Assembly (NCBI RefSeq): GCF_049671445.1
Contig: NZ_JBATUX010000003.1
Span: 1-11,720 of the forward strand
DNA length: 11,720 bases
Reading direction: 5' to 3'
Origin: Paenisporosarcina sp049671445
GTDB taxonomy: Bacteria > Bacillota > Bacilli > Bacillales_A > Planococcaceae
Shown here: positions 1-7,042 of the stretch, in pieces
How positions within the stretch are numbered: position 1 is the stretch's first letter
Layout: the number at the start of each line of letters is the position of its first letter
Translations under genes and position numbers: made by a program
The notes under the pieces: generated by a model
Database searches by the model: none
Seen by the model: the letters and a program-made list of their open reading frames with translations, nothing else
Told to the model about the DNA's origin: nothing

Positions 1-1667
1 TGTTCAATTGGGCCGATTACTGACTCAACACAACCTTCTTCGAAAGGTGAGATCAAGTTTGCTTCTTTGACAAGTCCTGTAAAGGATAAGCTTCCACCCA
101 ATTTGCACAAGTGAACATAATCTGCCCAAGCCTCCTCGCGGTTTTCTTGAGTGCGTTTAAAGAACTGGAATGCACATATTTGGGCCAATGTATAATCGAT
201 GTAATAAAATGGGCTTTGATAAATATGACCTTGACGCTGCCAGAATCCACCTCTGTTAAGATAGTCGTTTCCGTCGTAGTCCCGATTCGGCAGATATTTT
301 TCTTCTAACTCTTTCCATGCCAATTTCCGTTCAGCAGGAGTAGCTTCAGGATTTTCATAAATAAAGTGTTGGAATTCATCGACAGCTACACCGTATGGTA
401 AGAATTCAAGAGAATTACTCAAATGAGAAAACTTATACTTATCCGTGTCTTCTTTGAAAAAGTTCTCCATCCATGGCCATGTTAAAAACTCCATACTCAT
501 CGAATGAATTTCACATGCTTCAAATGAAGGCCAAATATACTCCGGAATTTCGTAATGACGACTTGAATACACTTGGAATGCATGTCCCGCTTCATGTGTT
601 AAAACATCTATATCTCCGGAAGTTCCGTTAAAGTTAGAAAAAATGTAAGGTGCTTTGTAATCATCGATATACGTACAATACCCTCCACTTGCCTTCCCTT
701 TTTTAGCGACAAGGTCCATTAAGTTGTTATTAATCATGAAATCAAAGAATTCACTTGTTTCAACTGATAATTCATCATACATCCTTTTGCCGCCATCAAT
801 AATCCACTCAGGCGTTCCTTTAGGTGTCGCATTCCCAGTTGTGTAATTAAATGATTCATCATAGTACTTAAAGTCTTCTACACCAATTCGTTGTTGTTGG
901 CGTTGTTTTAATTTAGTTGCAAGCGGAACGATAAATTCTTTCACTTGATCACGGAATTTCTTGACCATCGCTGCATCATAATCCGTCCGAATCATTCGAT
1001 AATAGCCAAGCTCTACAAAGTTTTGATAGCCTAATGTGCGAGCAATCTCCGTTCGGACTTTAACTAAATCATCATAAATACGATCGAGTTGTTCTTCATT
1101 TTCAGCAAAGAAACTAAAGTAAGCCTCTTTTGCTTTCTTACGCATGTCACGATCAGTCGATTCAGTAAACGGCTGCATTTGAGCAAGTGTTCGTTCTTCG
1201 TTCTCAAAATCAATTTTTGCTGACGCTATCAATTGTTGATATTCAGATGTTAATTTATTTTCTTTTTCCATCAATGGAATAACTTCTGAAGAAAATGACT
1301 TAATCTGAGCCTCAGCAATGGCAAATAACTGAGTGCCCCACTTTTCTTCTAATTCACTTCGGAATGAAGAACCCACTAATGCTCTGTAATAGTTAGTAAT
1401 TAAATCGTCTACTTTTGGACTTAATTCGTCCAAGTAGTCTCTTTCAGCTTTATAGAATTCATCATTTGTATCAATCGAATTTCGAACATAGACAAGATTC
1501 ATCATTGTTCCAAAATGGTTCCTAATTTCATTAATGGACTTCATTGCTTTACTTTGCTCTTCAACACTAGTAGCGTTTTTAAAAAGAATTAATGCTTCTT
1601 CAAACTTTTTTTCAATTTCCTTAAATTCTGGTCTTGTGTAAGTAAACTCCTCAAATTTCGTTACCAT
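1..1667 (-). CDS. M3-family oligoendopeptidase (PepF-like zinc metallopeptidase), 3' end off the window
   Basis: Cytosolic zinc peptidase expected to cut short peptides. Reading the minus strand from the ATG at 1667-1665 gives 555 codons open to the window edge. The zinc site HEAGH is at residues 358-362 (bases 582-596), and the likely third ligand is Glu386 in ACEIHSMSMEF, 28 residues after the first His, as in M3 enzymes. The C-terminal M3 signature around QGHIYQSPFYYIDY (Tyr488, Tyr489, Tyr492) is present, followed by GGSLSFTGLVKEANL near the end. There is no signal peptide. The short N-terminal helical region and the total length fit the roughly 560-residue M3 subfamily distinct from classical 600-residue PepF, so probably only a few residues are missing. 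An AGGGG element about 12 nt upstream supports the start. It appears monocistronic, with a 200-nt leader region holding no clear promoter. Family assignment is firm; the exact substrate is unknown. Confidence 0.93.
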   Translation of the reverse strand, partial: MVTKFEEFTYTRPEFKEIEKKFEEALILFKNATSVEEQSKAMKSINEIRNHFGTMMNLVYVRNSIDTNDEFYKAERDYLDELSPKVDDLITNYYRALVGSSFRSELEEKWGTQLFAIAEAQIKSFSSEVIPLMEKENKLTSEYQQLIASAKIDFENEERTLAQMQPFTESTDRDMRKKAKEAYFSFFAENEEQLDRIYDDLVKVRTEIARTLGYQNFVELGYYRMIRTDYDAAMVKKFRDQVKEFIVPLATKLKQRQQQRIGVEDFKYYDESFNYTTGNATPKGTPEWIIDGGKRMYDELSVETSEFFDFMINNNLMDLVAKKGKASGGYCTYIDDYKAPYIFSNFNGTSGDIDVLTHEAGHAFQVYSSRHYEIPEYIWPSFEACEIHSMSMEFLTWPWMENFFKEDTDKYKFSHLSNSLEFLPYGVAVDEFQHFIYENPEATPAERKLAWKELEEKYLPNRDYDGNDYLNRGGFWQRQGHIYQSPFYYIDYTLAQICAFQFFKRTQENREEAWADYVHLCKLGGSLSFTGLVKEANLISPFEEGCVESVIGPIE

Positions 1668-1704
1668 TTAATATCCAACCCCTACTTTTTAATAATCGTC
1701 ATAC

Positions 1705-1724
1705 ATGAATATCTTAGTATTCAT
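1705..1724. repeat. Small inverted repeat in the leader of the M3 peptidase gene
   Basis: ATGAATA (1705-1711) and TATTCAT (1718-1724) form a perfect 7-bp dyad with a 6-nt centre, 38 nt upstream of the peptidase start. It could be an operator or a weak RNA hairpin, or chance in AT-rich DNA. I found no convincing sigma-A promoter between 1668 and 1868 to anchor it. Confidence 0.3.
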
Positions 1725-1867
1725 TTATACTAACTATTCCTTAGTTTACTATTATTTCAAATGTTTCAACAAGGAAAAATTTTTATATTAGGAATTATTT
1801 GATAAGTCCACAGGGAAAATTGGTAATTAACTTGGTAAGCGTTTTATTTAACTTCTTGAATATATTT

Positions 1868-1912
1868 AAAAAACTCTCCAATTTATGAAAAACATAAATT
1901 GGAGAGTTTTTT
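1868..1912 (-). terminator. Rho-independent terminator of the arsR-SRPBCC operon
   Basis: ACTCTCCAATTTATG (1873-1887) pairs perfectly with CATAAATTGGAGAGT (1893-1907) around a 5-nt loop. The stem is flanked by A-runs on the left and T-runs on the right, so it works in both directions. It starts 17 nt after the stop of the second SRPBCC gene, which is the unit it should terminate. Confidence 0.9.
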
Positions 1913-1928
1913 ATATGGCCCAACAAAA

Positions 1929-2318
1929 TCAAGCAAAATATCGTTCGAGTGGTTTCCAATAATTCTCATGCCATCCTGCTTCAAGGTGCTCACCTTGACC
2001 ATTTGGGAAACCAATGTGGTCAAAAACAAGTTGAGTTTCTTGACCTTTCTCATTGAATTCAAACTTTACGATTGAATACACTCCTGCGTCCCAATTACCT
2101 GCACGCCATGCTTGAACAATTCTCTTATTCGGAACTAATTCAATATTTCTTCCAACAATCATCCCTCCAAAACAAGAAAAGGAACCTCCTTCTTCAGTAC
2201 TGATTTCTGTTGGTGCGCCACCTGTCGCTTCACCAAATTGCACAGAATTTGTAAGCGTATCATAAAGACGTTGTGAGTTTACATTGAAATTTATTTCTTG
2301 GTGAATTGTTTGTGTCAT
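1929..2318 (-). CDS. SRPBCC/AHSA1-domain protein, second copy
   Basis: A 129-residue START-like fold protein of the AHSA1 (activator of Hsp90 ATPase homologue) group, cytosolic, with a likely hydrophobic ligand pocket; ligand unknown. Visible family features are FNVNSQRLYDTLTN near the N-terminus, the strand-rich core EGGSFSCFGG...IELVPNKRIVQAWR (about residues 43-72) and the C-terminal helix HLEAGWHENYWKPLERYF (about 111-128). The frame is open to a TTG at 2333, but the GGAGG at 2327-2331 lies inside that extension and is spaced 8 nt from the ATG at 2318, so I take the ATG as the start. It follows the first SRPBCC gene by 17 nt and is the last gene of the arsR operon. The two SRPBCC proteins differ enough to be distinct subfamilies rather than a recent duplication. 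Confidence 0.9.
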   Translation of the reverse strand: MTQTIHQEINFNVNSQRLYDTLTNSVQFGEATGGAPTEISTEEGGSFSCFGGMIVGRNIELVPNKRIVQAWRAGNWDAGVYSIVKFEFNEKGQETQLVFDHIGFPNGQGEHLEAGWHENYWKPLERYFA

Positions 2319-2326
2319 AATAATTT

Positions 2327-2331
2327 CCTCC
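2327..2331 (-). promoter_or_regulatory. Ribosome binding site that fixes the ATG start at 2318
   Basis: GGAGG on the minus strand lies 8 nt before the ATG at 2318-2316. A longer reading from TTG at 2333 would place this element inside the coding sequence and leave it without its own binding site, so the shorter protein is preferred. Confidence 0.85.
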
Positions 2332-2335
2332 AATT

Positions 2336-2794
2336 TTACGATTCAGTTTTAATAATGGACCATGGATCAATTCCAGGATTTTGTCCTTCTGTTAATGTTT
2401 GCAGTCTAATCATGTAATGAATCCAACCATCTAGGTGAGACTGAACTTTTTCTTGCGGAAGATTATAATGAGTCAACACAAGTAGTGTCCCACCGTCTTT
2501 TGGAATCAGTCGGAATTCTAAAGTACTCGATCCCGGAGGAAGAATTTTTAAATTTTCCCAACCCCAGCTCATTACAATTTTCTCATATGGGACGATTTCT
2601 AAGTACTCGCCTTTAGCGATGTCTTGACCATTGACGTCAATTCGATAGCTCCCACCGATACGAGGTTCTAATACGATATGCCTTCCCATCCAACGCACCA
2701 TTTTCTCAGGGTCCGTAAAAAAGCCAAATAATATTTGTGGCCTGCAATTGATAAAGATTTCTTTCCGGATGGACTCATTCAGATTCTGATTCAT
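2336..2794 (-). CDS. SRPBCC/AHSA1-domain protein, first copy
   Basis: A 152-residue cytosolic protein of the AHSA1 branch of the SRPBCC superfamily. The family pattern is clear: FTDPEKMVRWMG (residues 26-37), the strand GGSYRIDVNG (47-56), KGEYLEIVPYEKIVMSWGW (61-79), and the C-terminal helix HLDGWIHYMIRLQTLTEG after LTHYNLP (107-137). The start at 2794 has AAAGGA about 7 nt upstream. It overlaps the end of arsR by 20 nt, which indicates translational coupling. ArsR-AHSA1 pairs are common in Firmicutes and Actinobacteria, but their physiological role is mostly unknown; ligand binding or stress-related roles are proposed for relatives. The function here is therefore inferred only at the level of fold and operon. 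Confidence 0.92.
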   Translation of the reverse strand: MNQNLNESIRKEIFINCRPQILFGFFTDPEKMVRWMGRHIVLEPRIGGSYRIDVNGQDIAKGEYLEIVPYEKIVMSWGWENLKILPPGSSTLEFRLIPKDGGTLLVLTHYNLPQEKVQSHLDGWIHYMIRLQTLTEGQNPGIDPWSIIKTES

Positions 2795-3107
2795 GAATTT
2801 TCCTTTCTTCTTCTTCGGCGACTTCTTTCAAGAGAAGTAAATGATCATCCCAAAAGTGTTCGATGAACTGTTTTAGCTCCGAAAAGCCGTCCTTTTTAAT
2901 TCCATAATATCTTTTCGTACCTTCTTTCCGAACAATTACAAGTCCGGCTCCTTCGAGCACTTTGAGATGCTGTGAGATTGCTGGTGCGGAAATATCAAAA
3001 TGCGAAGCAATAGCACTCGAGGTTAATTCATTTTCGTATACAAGTTGTAAAATAACTCTACGTTTGGGCTCAGTTAAGGCCTGTATCACTTTTTCTATCA
3101 TAAACAT
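2775..3107 (-). CDS. ArsR-family winged-helix transcriptional repressor
   Basis: A 110-residue DNA-binding protein heading the operon. The winged helix spans about residues 5-70: a recognition helix around SAPAISQHLKVLEGAGLV (40-57) and a wing IVRKEGTKRYYGI (58-70). There is no cysteine at all, so the classic metal-binding motif ELCVCDL is absent and the protein is not a metal sensor of the ArsR/SmtB type; it resembles the SdpR-like autoregulators. The start is uncertain between ATG at 3107 and ATG at 3101 (residue 3, MIEKVIQAL). Neither has a Shine-Dalgarno sequence, and the predicted transcription start falls on the second one, so 3101 with leaderless translation is likely. An 8-bp dyad centred on the -35 box points to autorepression. 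The C-terminal tail is highly acidic (EEEERKIHESESE). Confidence 0.94.
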   Translation of the reverse strand: MFMIEKVIQALTEPKRRVILQLVYENELTSSAIASHFDISAPAISQHLKVLEGAGLVIVRKEGTKRYYGIKKDGFSELKQFIEHFWDDHLLLLKEVAEEEERKIHESESE

Positions 3108-3136
3108 AATTTAGCGCAGACTTAATTAAGCGTCAA
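3108..3136 (-). promoter_or_regulatory. Sigma-A-type promoter of the arsR operon
   Basis: On the minus strand TTGACG (3131-3136) and TAAATT (3108-3113) are separated by exactly 17 nt. The -35 box matches consensus at five of six positions and the -10 at four. The predicted start of transcription is about 7 nt past the -10, at the A of the ATG at 3101, which would give an mRNA with no 5' leader. Confidence 0.6.
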
Positions 3137-3144
3137 CTTAATTA
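3123..3144. promoter_or_regulatory. Palindromic operator over the arsR -35 box
   Basis: TAATTAAG (3123-3130) and CTTAATTA (3137-3144) are perfect 8-bp inverted arms separated by 6 nt, and those 6 nt are the -35 hexamer. A dimeric winged-helix repressor bound here would block RNA polymerase. The obvious candidate is the ArsR encoded immediately downstream; this is inference. Confidence 0.65.
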
Positions 3145-3180
3145 GAAGTTTTAAGTAAATTAAAAATTCTTATACAAACC

Positions 3181-3222
3181 AAAAAAGTATTCACTCCTTA
3201 TTTAATTGGAGTAAATACTTTT
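3181..3222 (-). terminator. Rho-independent terminator downstream of ypsA
   Basis: On the minus strand the arms around ACTCC (3193-3197) and GGAGT (3208-3212) extend through one C-A mismatch into AGTATT/AATACT and end in a T-run. The element lies about 70 nt after the ypsA stop and just before the arsR operator, so it separates the two units. Confidence 0.8.
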
Positions 3223-3289
3223 ATTTTAAATACTTTGTCATATCGTGTTTGATTTGTCTTGCTAACTATTGTTACCTATTTTCCCATAC

Positions 3290-3850
3290 TTATTCAGCCC
3301 AATTGTTTTGTATCTCTTCTTCAGCAATGAGTTGTAAATCATCTGCTGATATTGAGATGATGTGATAGTCATGGTTCTCAGCATACTTTAATGCAAGTTC
3401 TTTCATAAACTTTGGAGAACCTTCGTTTTCTTCATCATAGATAATCAACATCCCATCAGAATTACGAATGATGAATTTGTTTTTTTCGATAAATTGCCAT
3501 GGTCCCTCATATGGTTTTTTGGTTACGCTCGTTTGAAAATCAGCTTTTGCACATATCTCTTGATACTTCTCTTTTTTAGGGTCATTCCAATTCTTTTCTT
3601 GATCTAAAAAAGGTGTGATTAGGGCATATTTTAATTTTGGGTAATCAGCTTTCAAGTTTATGACTAACTCTGCAGCCCATGTCTCAACACCTAATTGACC
3701 GCTGAAAATTACCCATTCGAGTCCTTCATCCAACAACTGAAGAAGATGGTTTTCTAATGCTTTCTTAATGTAGCCAACTCCTGGGTGTTTGTCGTCGAAT
3801 ACACCAATCTCATGTTGTTTATAACCTGTTATGACTAATCTTTTTAACAT
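3290..3850 (-). CDS. ypsA: YpsA, SLOG-fold protein (DUF1273)
   Basis: A 186-residue cytosolic protein of the YpsA family, a Rossmann-like SLOG fold thought to bind a nucleotide-derived ligand. In Bacillus subtilis and Staphylococcus aureus YpsA is linked to cell-division control and oxidative stress. Family motifs are in the expected order: TGYK (8-11), DEGLEWVIFSGQLGVETWAAE (41-61, containing the ligand-pocket GQLGVE), TPFLDQEKNW (79-88), KPYEGPWQF (112-120) and SDGMLIIYDEENEGSPKF (131-148). Length is normal. The start has GGAGGA 6 nt upstream. It stands alone between two terminators rather than next to gpsB, its neighbour in B. subtilis. I see no clear promoter in the 55-nt gap upstream. 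Function at the molecular level is not settled for the family. Confidence 0.95.
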   Translation of the reverse strand: MLKRLVITGYKQHEIGVFDDKHPGVGYIKKALENHLLQLLDEGLEWVIFSGQLGVETWAAELVINLKADYPKLKYALITPFLDQEKNWNDPKKEKYQEICAKADFQTSVTKKPYEGPWQFIEKNKFIIRNSDGMLIIYDEENEGSPKFMKELALKYAENHDYHIISISADDLQLIAEEEIQNNWAE

Positions 3851-3907
3851 TCAATTCCTCCGAGTCATCGAGTTCTATTTACACTAGTCTAGCATGTAAA
3901 AAGATAA

Positions 3908-3933
3908 AAGACTCTCCATAAGTCGAGAGTCTT
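3908..3933 (-). terminator. Rho-independent terminator of the permease gene
   Basis: AAGACTCTC (3908-3916) and GAGAGTCTT (3925-3933) pair perfectly around an 8-nt loop, and on the minus strand are followed by TTTATCTTTTT. It lies 12 nt after the permease stop and isolates it from ypsA. Confidence 0.88.
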
Positions 3934-3945
3934 AATCTATTCCTA

Positions 3946-5346
3946 TTAAATTAAAAACATCGCCACTATTGTTGTGATAATTAAACCGATTGTCACTGGG
4001 GCAAGATTTCTTCTTGCGAGTTCAAATGGATCGACACCGCAAATTGCCGCTGCTGGAATTAGTGCCCACGGAACTAGTGTCCCACCACCAACCCAAATGG
4101 CCGCTATTTGACCCAACGCAGTAAGTGTAGCTGCCCCCGCTCCAATGGCTGTAGAGAAAATGGTAGCGACTGATCCAACGAGTGAAATTCCAGAGAAACC
4201 AGATCCATCGAGGCCGGTTATGGCCCCGACTACTGTTAACGTGATAGCTCCCACCTCTTTACTTAACGGAACAATTGACGCTAATGCCACACCAAGATCA
4301 TTGACAATTCCGTGTGAATTTTTAGGTAATAGTTCACCTATAATTTTTGTGAATCCTGCGTCGCCTAAATAGAAAAATGCCGCTATTGGAATGACTGCTC
4401 CAAATACTTTAAAACCGAATTGGAAGCCTTCAATAAAATAGCTAGTAGCTTGTTCTAACCCTTTGTTTTTATGACTTACCATTGTAATGAGCAAAAGAAT
4501 GAAAACTGATGTTCCACCAATTAAAGCAGTCGCATCTCCACCCTGCAGTTTCAGCATCGACATCACGATTACATCTAGAGCAAATAGCACAGGGATTAAG
4601 ATAGCAAAAAAGCGCTTTTGATTTACTGATAATAGTTTTAATTGTTGCGGGGATGGCTCAATTGAAGGTGTTGTAGATAATCCTGTAGTGGCGGTTAATT
4701 TACCAGATTTCATATCACGTTTTAAGAAGTAAAAAGCGGTAATTGTCGTAACAAGCCCCATCACAAATACGAGCGGTATACTTGCACTAATTACATCGCT
4801 AACTGGGAGACCTGCAGCATCTGCTGTTAATTTAGGTGCACCTTGGATGATGAAATCTCCGGATAACGCAATCCCGTGTCCAAAGAGGTTCATTGCCATA
4901 GCGACTCCAAGTGCTGGCAATCCAACTCGTATTGCAATAGGAAGTAAAACAGCTCCCATTAACGCGACAGCTGGAGATGGCCAAAAAAACCAAGAAATAA
5001 TCATCATGAGAATCCCAATTGTCCAATAAGCAAGCGCTGGAGTTCTAATCAGTTTAGAGAATGGGGAAATCATCACATCGTTGACGCCAGTCGTTGTTAA
5101 TACTTTACTCATTGCTACAATAATTGAGATAACTAAAATGGTTGGTAGCAATTCCGTTATGGCATATATAAAACTGTTAAAAATACTACTTATTGAAGCA
5201 CTTAATGATCCAGTTGCAATTACCGCAATCAAGAAAATACCAACAATACTAACAAGTGTCGTATCACGTCTCATTACCATAAAGCCAATAATTAAACAGA
5301 TGAATAATACATAAATCCAATGTATTGCTGTCAGTTCAATACCCAT
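3946..5346 (-). CDS. Multi-pass membrane permease of the ion-transporter (IT/GntP-DctM-like) type, substrate unknown
   Basis: A 466-residue integral membrane protein with about 11-12 hydrophobic segments: the first around residues 9-25, others at about 30-50, 63-85, 105-130, 185-205 and 240-260, and a dense C-terminal set from 270 to 466. A short charged cytoplasmic-type loop (LKRDMKSG, then a Ser/Thr/Pro-rich stretch to about 238) divides the two halves, as in transporters with an inverted-repeat fold. Helix-breaking Gly/Pro clusters such as WPSPAVALMG, FGHGIALSGDF and GAGAATLTALGQ resemble the re-entrant hairpins of IT-superfamily carriers for organic acids or ions. I recognise the family as widespread in Bacillales but uncharacterised, so I assign no substrate. 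The start has GGAGAGG about 6 nt upstream. It is flanked by its own terminator and has an unusual structured leader. Confidence 0.8.
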   Translation of the reverse strand: MGIELTAIHWIYVLFICLIIGFMVMRRDTTLVSIVGIFLIAVIATGSLSASISSIFNSFIYAITELLPTILVISIIVAMSKVLTTTGVNDVMISPFSKLIRTPALAYWTIGILMMIISWFFWPSPAVALMGAVLLPIAIRVGLPALGVAMAMNLFGHGIALSGDFIIQGAPKLTADAAGLPVSDVISASIPLVFVMGLVTTITAFYFLKRDMKSGKLTATTGLSTTPSIEPSPQQLKLLSVNQKRFFAILIPVLFALDVIVMSMLKLQGGDATALIGGTSVFILLLITMVSHKNKGLEQATSYFIEGFQFGFKVFGAVIPIAAFFYLGDAGFTKIIGELLPKNSHGIVNDLGVALASIVPLSKEVGAITLTVVGAITGLDGSGFSGISLVGSVATIFSTAIGAGAATLTALGQIAAIWVGGGTLVPWALIPAAAICGVDPFELARRNLAPVTIGLIITTIVAMFLI

Positions 5347-5403
5347 TTGATTCCTCTCCTATCTTATACGTTTGCTTGAAATGGGTGTTTCCCCCAATTC
5401 AAG
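5341..5403 (-). promoter_or_regulatory. Candidate RNA switch in the permease mRNA leader
   Basis: On the minus strand CTTGAATTGGG (5403-5393) can pair with CCCATTTCAAG (5385-5375) at 10 of 11 positions across a 7-nt loop. The second arm also contains ACCCATTT (5386-5379), which is perfectly complementary to AAATGGGT (5348-5341) covering the start codon. The two pairings exclude each other, and the second leaves the Shine-Dalgarno sequence in a loop beside a blocked AUG. This is inferred from complementarity only; the first dyad could equally be a DNA operator. Confidence 0.35.
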
Positions 5404-5713
5404 ATGTACTATAGGATATGTGGAGAAACACAAGGAGCCTGAGGAATATTCAAAATTACGATGGACAGTTAAGATACATGCCGGGAGATTCTGTGAGTAT
5501 AAATAAAAAAAGAAAGATATGTAAGTAAAATATATACAACAGATTCAAGAAAGAGTAGATGAAAAAAATCACAATAAAGAAATGTTAATACCCAACTGAT
5601 AATATTCAGCAATATTTACTCTCACTAATGATCGCATTTATTTTAGTGAACGGTCTTGAATATCTGTTAACTAGAATACTTTGAATTAGGGAATTGATTA
5701 TTCCGAGAAAATT
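5404..5713. other. Intergenic region between divergent permease and MDR genes
   Basis: AT-rich region that must hold both divergent promoters. I see no strong sigma-A match on either strand: the best plus-strand candidate near 5656-5680 (TTGAAT and TACTTT) has only a 15-nt spacer. A small dyad GGAAT-N5-ATTCC at 5690-5704 lies just before the MDR ribosome binding site. No RNA gene or convincing coding sequence is visible. Confidence 0.5.
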
Positions 5714-5726
5714 AGGAGGAACATAG

Positions 5727-6695
5727 ATGAAAGCAATGTTTTATGACAAATACGGACCGCCTGAAGTTCTTAAATTAATAGAAATGGAAAAACCAATTCC
5801 AAAGGACAATCAAGTGCTAGTGAAAATTCAAGCATCCTCTGTGAATTATGGCAATCTGGTTCTCTTGAAAGGGGTACCCTACTTATCCCGCTTGGCTTTC
5901 GGACTTTTGAAACCAAAATACACCATACCTGGAGGTGACATAGCAGGTCGGGTTGAAGCAGTTGGAAAAGATATTAAGCAACTTCAACCAGGTGATGAAG
6001 TGTTCGGAGACCTATCAGGTTGTGGTTGGGGTGGTTTTGCTGAATATGTAGCAGTTCCTGAAGATGTGTTAGTGTTAAAACCAGTTAACATTTCCTTTGT
6101 GGAAGCCGCTGCGGTACCTATGGCTGCAGTTACAGCGCTACAGGCTCTTAGGGATAAAGGTCAAATTAAGTCGAGACAAAAAGTTTTGATAAATGGTGCA
6201 TCGGGTGGTGTGGGAACATTCGCAGTGCAGATCGCTAAATCATTAGGCGCTGAAGTAACAGGTGTATGCAGTACAAGAAATTTAGACATTCTACGATCGA
6301 TTGGAGCAGACCACGTCATAGACTATACAAAGGAAGATTTCACAAAAAAAACTCAGAGTTATGACCTGATTCTTGCTGTTAACGGATACCACCCTATTTC
6401 AGCTTATAAGCGCGCACTAAATTCCCATGGAAGATATGTCATGGTCGGAGGTGGCGGAGCCCAATTTACTGAAGCCTTGGTTCAAGGACCTTTTATTTCA
6501 TTGACTGGGAATAAGAAAATGGGCAACATGTTGCAAAGGGCGAACCAAAAAGATTTAATTTTTATGAAAGAACTTCTCGAAAACGGTAAAGTAAAACCGG
6601 TCATTGATAGAACTTATAACTTAAGTGAAGCGCACGAAGCACTCAGGTATTTCGAAGAAGGCCACTCTCAAGGTAAAGTTATCATCACGATGTGA
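5727..6695 (+). CDS. MDR-superfamily NAD(P)H-dependent oxidoreductase (quinone-reductase type, zinc-free)
   Basis: A 322-residue cytosolic medium-chain reductase that should use NADPH or NADH to reduce a quinone, enone or other carbonyl. The N-terminal GroES-like domain (about 1-120) carries VLVKIQASSVNYGNL, the GGDIAGRVEAVG turn (69-80) and the PGDEVFG motif (88-94). The Rossmann domain has GASGGVGTFAVQIAK (157-171) and the adenosine-ribose loop VCSTRNLD (180-187), where Ser-Thr-Arg favours NADPH. The cysteine cluster for structural zinc and the catalytic zinc ligands are missing, as in quinone reductases. The C-terminus KPVIDRTYNLSEAHEALRYFEEGHSQGKVII is typical. AGGAGGA lies 6 nt before the ATG. 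It is the only plus-strand gene and appears monocistronic. The substrate cannot be told from sequence. Confidence 0.93.
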   Translation: MKAMFYDKYGPPEVLKLIEMEKPIPKDNQVLVKIQASSVNYGNLVLLKGVPYLSRLAFGLLKPKYTIPGGDIAGRVEAVGKDIKQLQPGDEVFGDLSGCGWGGFAEYVAVPEDVLVLKPVNISFVEAAAVPMAAVTALQALRDKGQIKSRQKVLINGASGGVGTFAVQIAKSLGAEVTGVCSTRNLDILRSIGADHVIDYTKEDFTKKTQSYDLILAVNGYHPISAYKRALNSHGRYVMVGGGGAQFTEALVQGPFISLTGNKKMGNMLQRANQKDLIFMKELLENGKVKPVIDRTYNLSEAHEALRYFEEGHSQGKVIITM

Positions 6696-6750
6696 TTATT
6701 TTTGGAGCATTTTATTTAGGTAAGTAAAGAGAATTGATATATATAACTAG

Positions 6751-6796
6751 AGAAATGCACATTTTATATTCATCTTAAAAAATGTGCGTTCTTTAA
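6751..6796 (+). terminator. Terminator of the MDR gene
   Basis: GCACATTTT (6757-6765) pairs perfectly with AAAATGTGC (6779-6787) and the stem extends imperfectly to AGAA/TTCT, followed by TTCTTT. It lies about 60 nt after the MDR stop. The T-run is short, so strength is uncertain. Confidence 0.7.
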
Positions 6797-6962
6797 TTGA
6801 CATGTTTCTGAACTGAACAATCTTGTTTGATCAATAATTTAGATGTTTAACTTAAGCATCCGTTAACCTTCCATGAAGCGCAAAATCAGCACTCCATCAC
6901 AGAGTATGAAAATGCGAGAACGAATATTTCATATGAATTATTATAAGAGAAATGGAAAAACC
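6796..6962. other. Intergenic spacer between convergent genes, nothing recognised
   Basis: AT-rich DNA between the MDR terminator and the terminator of the 2H phosphoesterase. A 49-codon plus-strand frame starting near 6872 runs into the terminator and has no ribosome binding site, so I do not call it. Confidence 0.5.
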
Positions 6963-6987
6963 CCCATACTAAATCTTAGTATGGGTA
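6956..6987 (-). terminator. Rho-independent terminator of the 2H phosphoesterase unit
   Basis: CCCATACTAA (6963-6972) and TTAGTATGGG (6976-6985) are perfect 10-bp arms around a 3-nt loop, and on the minus strand are followed by GGTTTTT. It may also act as a backstop for plus-strand readthrough from the MDR gene. Confidence 0.9.
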
Positions 6988-7042
6988 TATTTTCAAACAA
7001 CATTGTTAGAACATCATCGTAATCTTCCTTTTAAATAATCAT

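Noticed and set aside
2319..2333. TTG start giving five extra residues to the second SRPBCC protein
   Set aside because: The GGAGG element would lie within the coding sequence; the ATG at 2318 is ideally spaced from it.
4145..4372. Plus-strand frame antisense to the permease, and similar ones at 4847-5029 and 5081-5314
   Set aside because: All are mirror frames of the conserved membrane protein, with no ribosome binding sites of their own.
5381..5506. 41-codon plus-strand frame (MGVSPNSRC...) between the permease and MDR genes
   Set aside because: No ribosome binding site, starts inside the permease leader hairpin, and matches nothing I recognise. Probably chance.
6872..7022. Plus-strand frame of about 49 codons (MKRKISTPS...) downstream of the MDR gene
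   Set aside because: No ribosome binding site, and it runs straight through a strong terminator hairpin.
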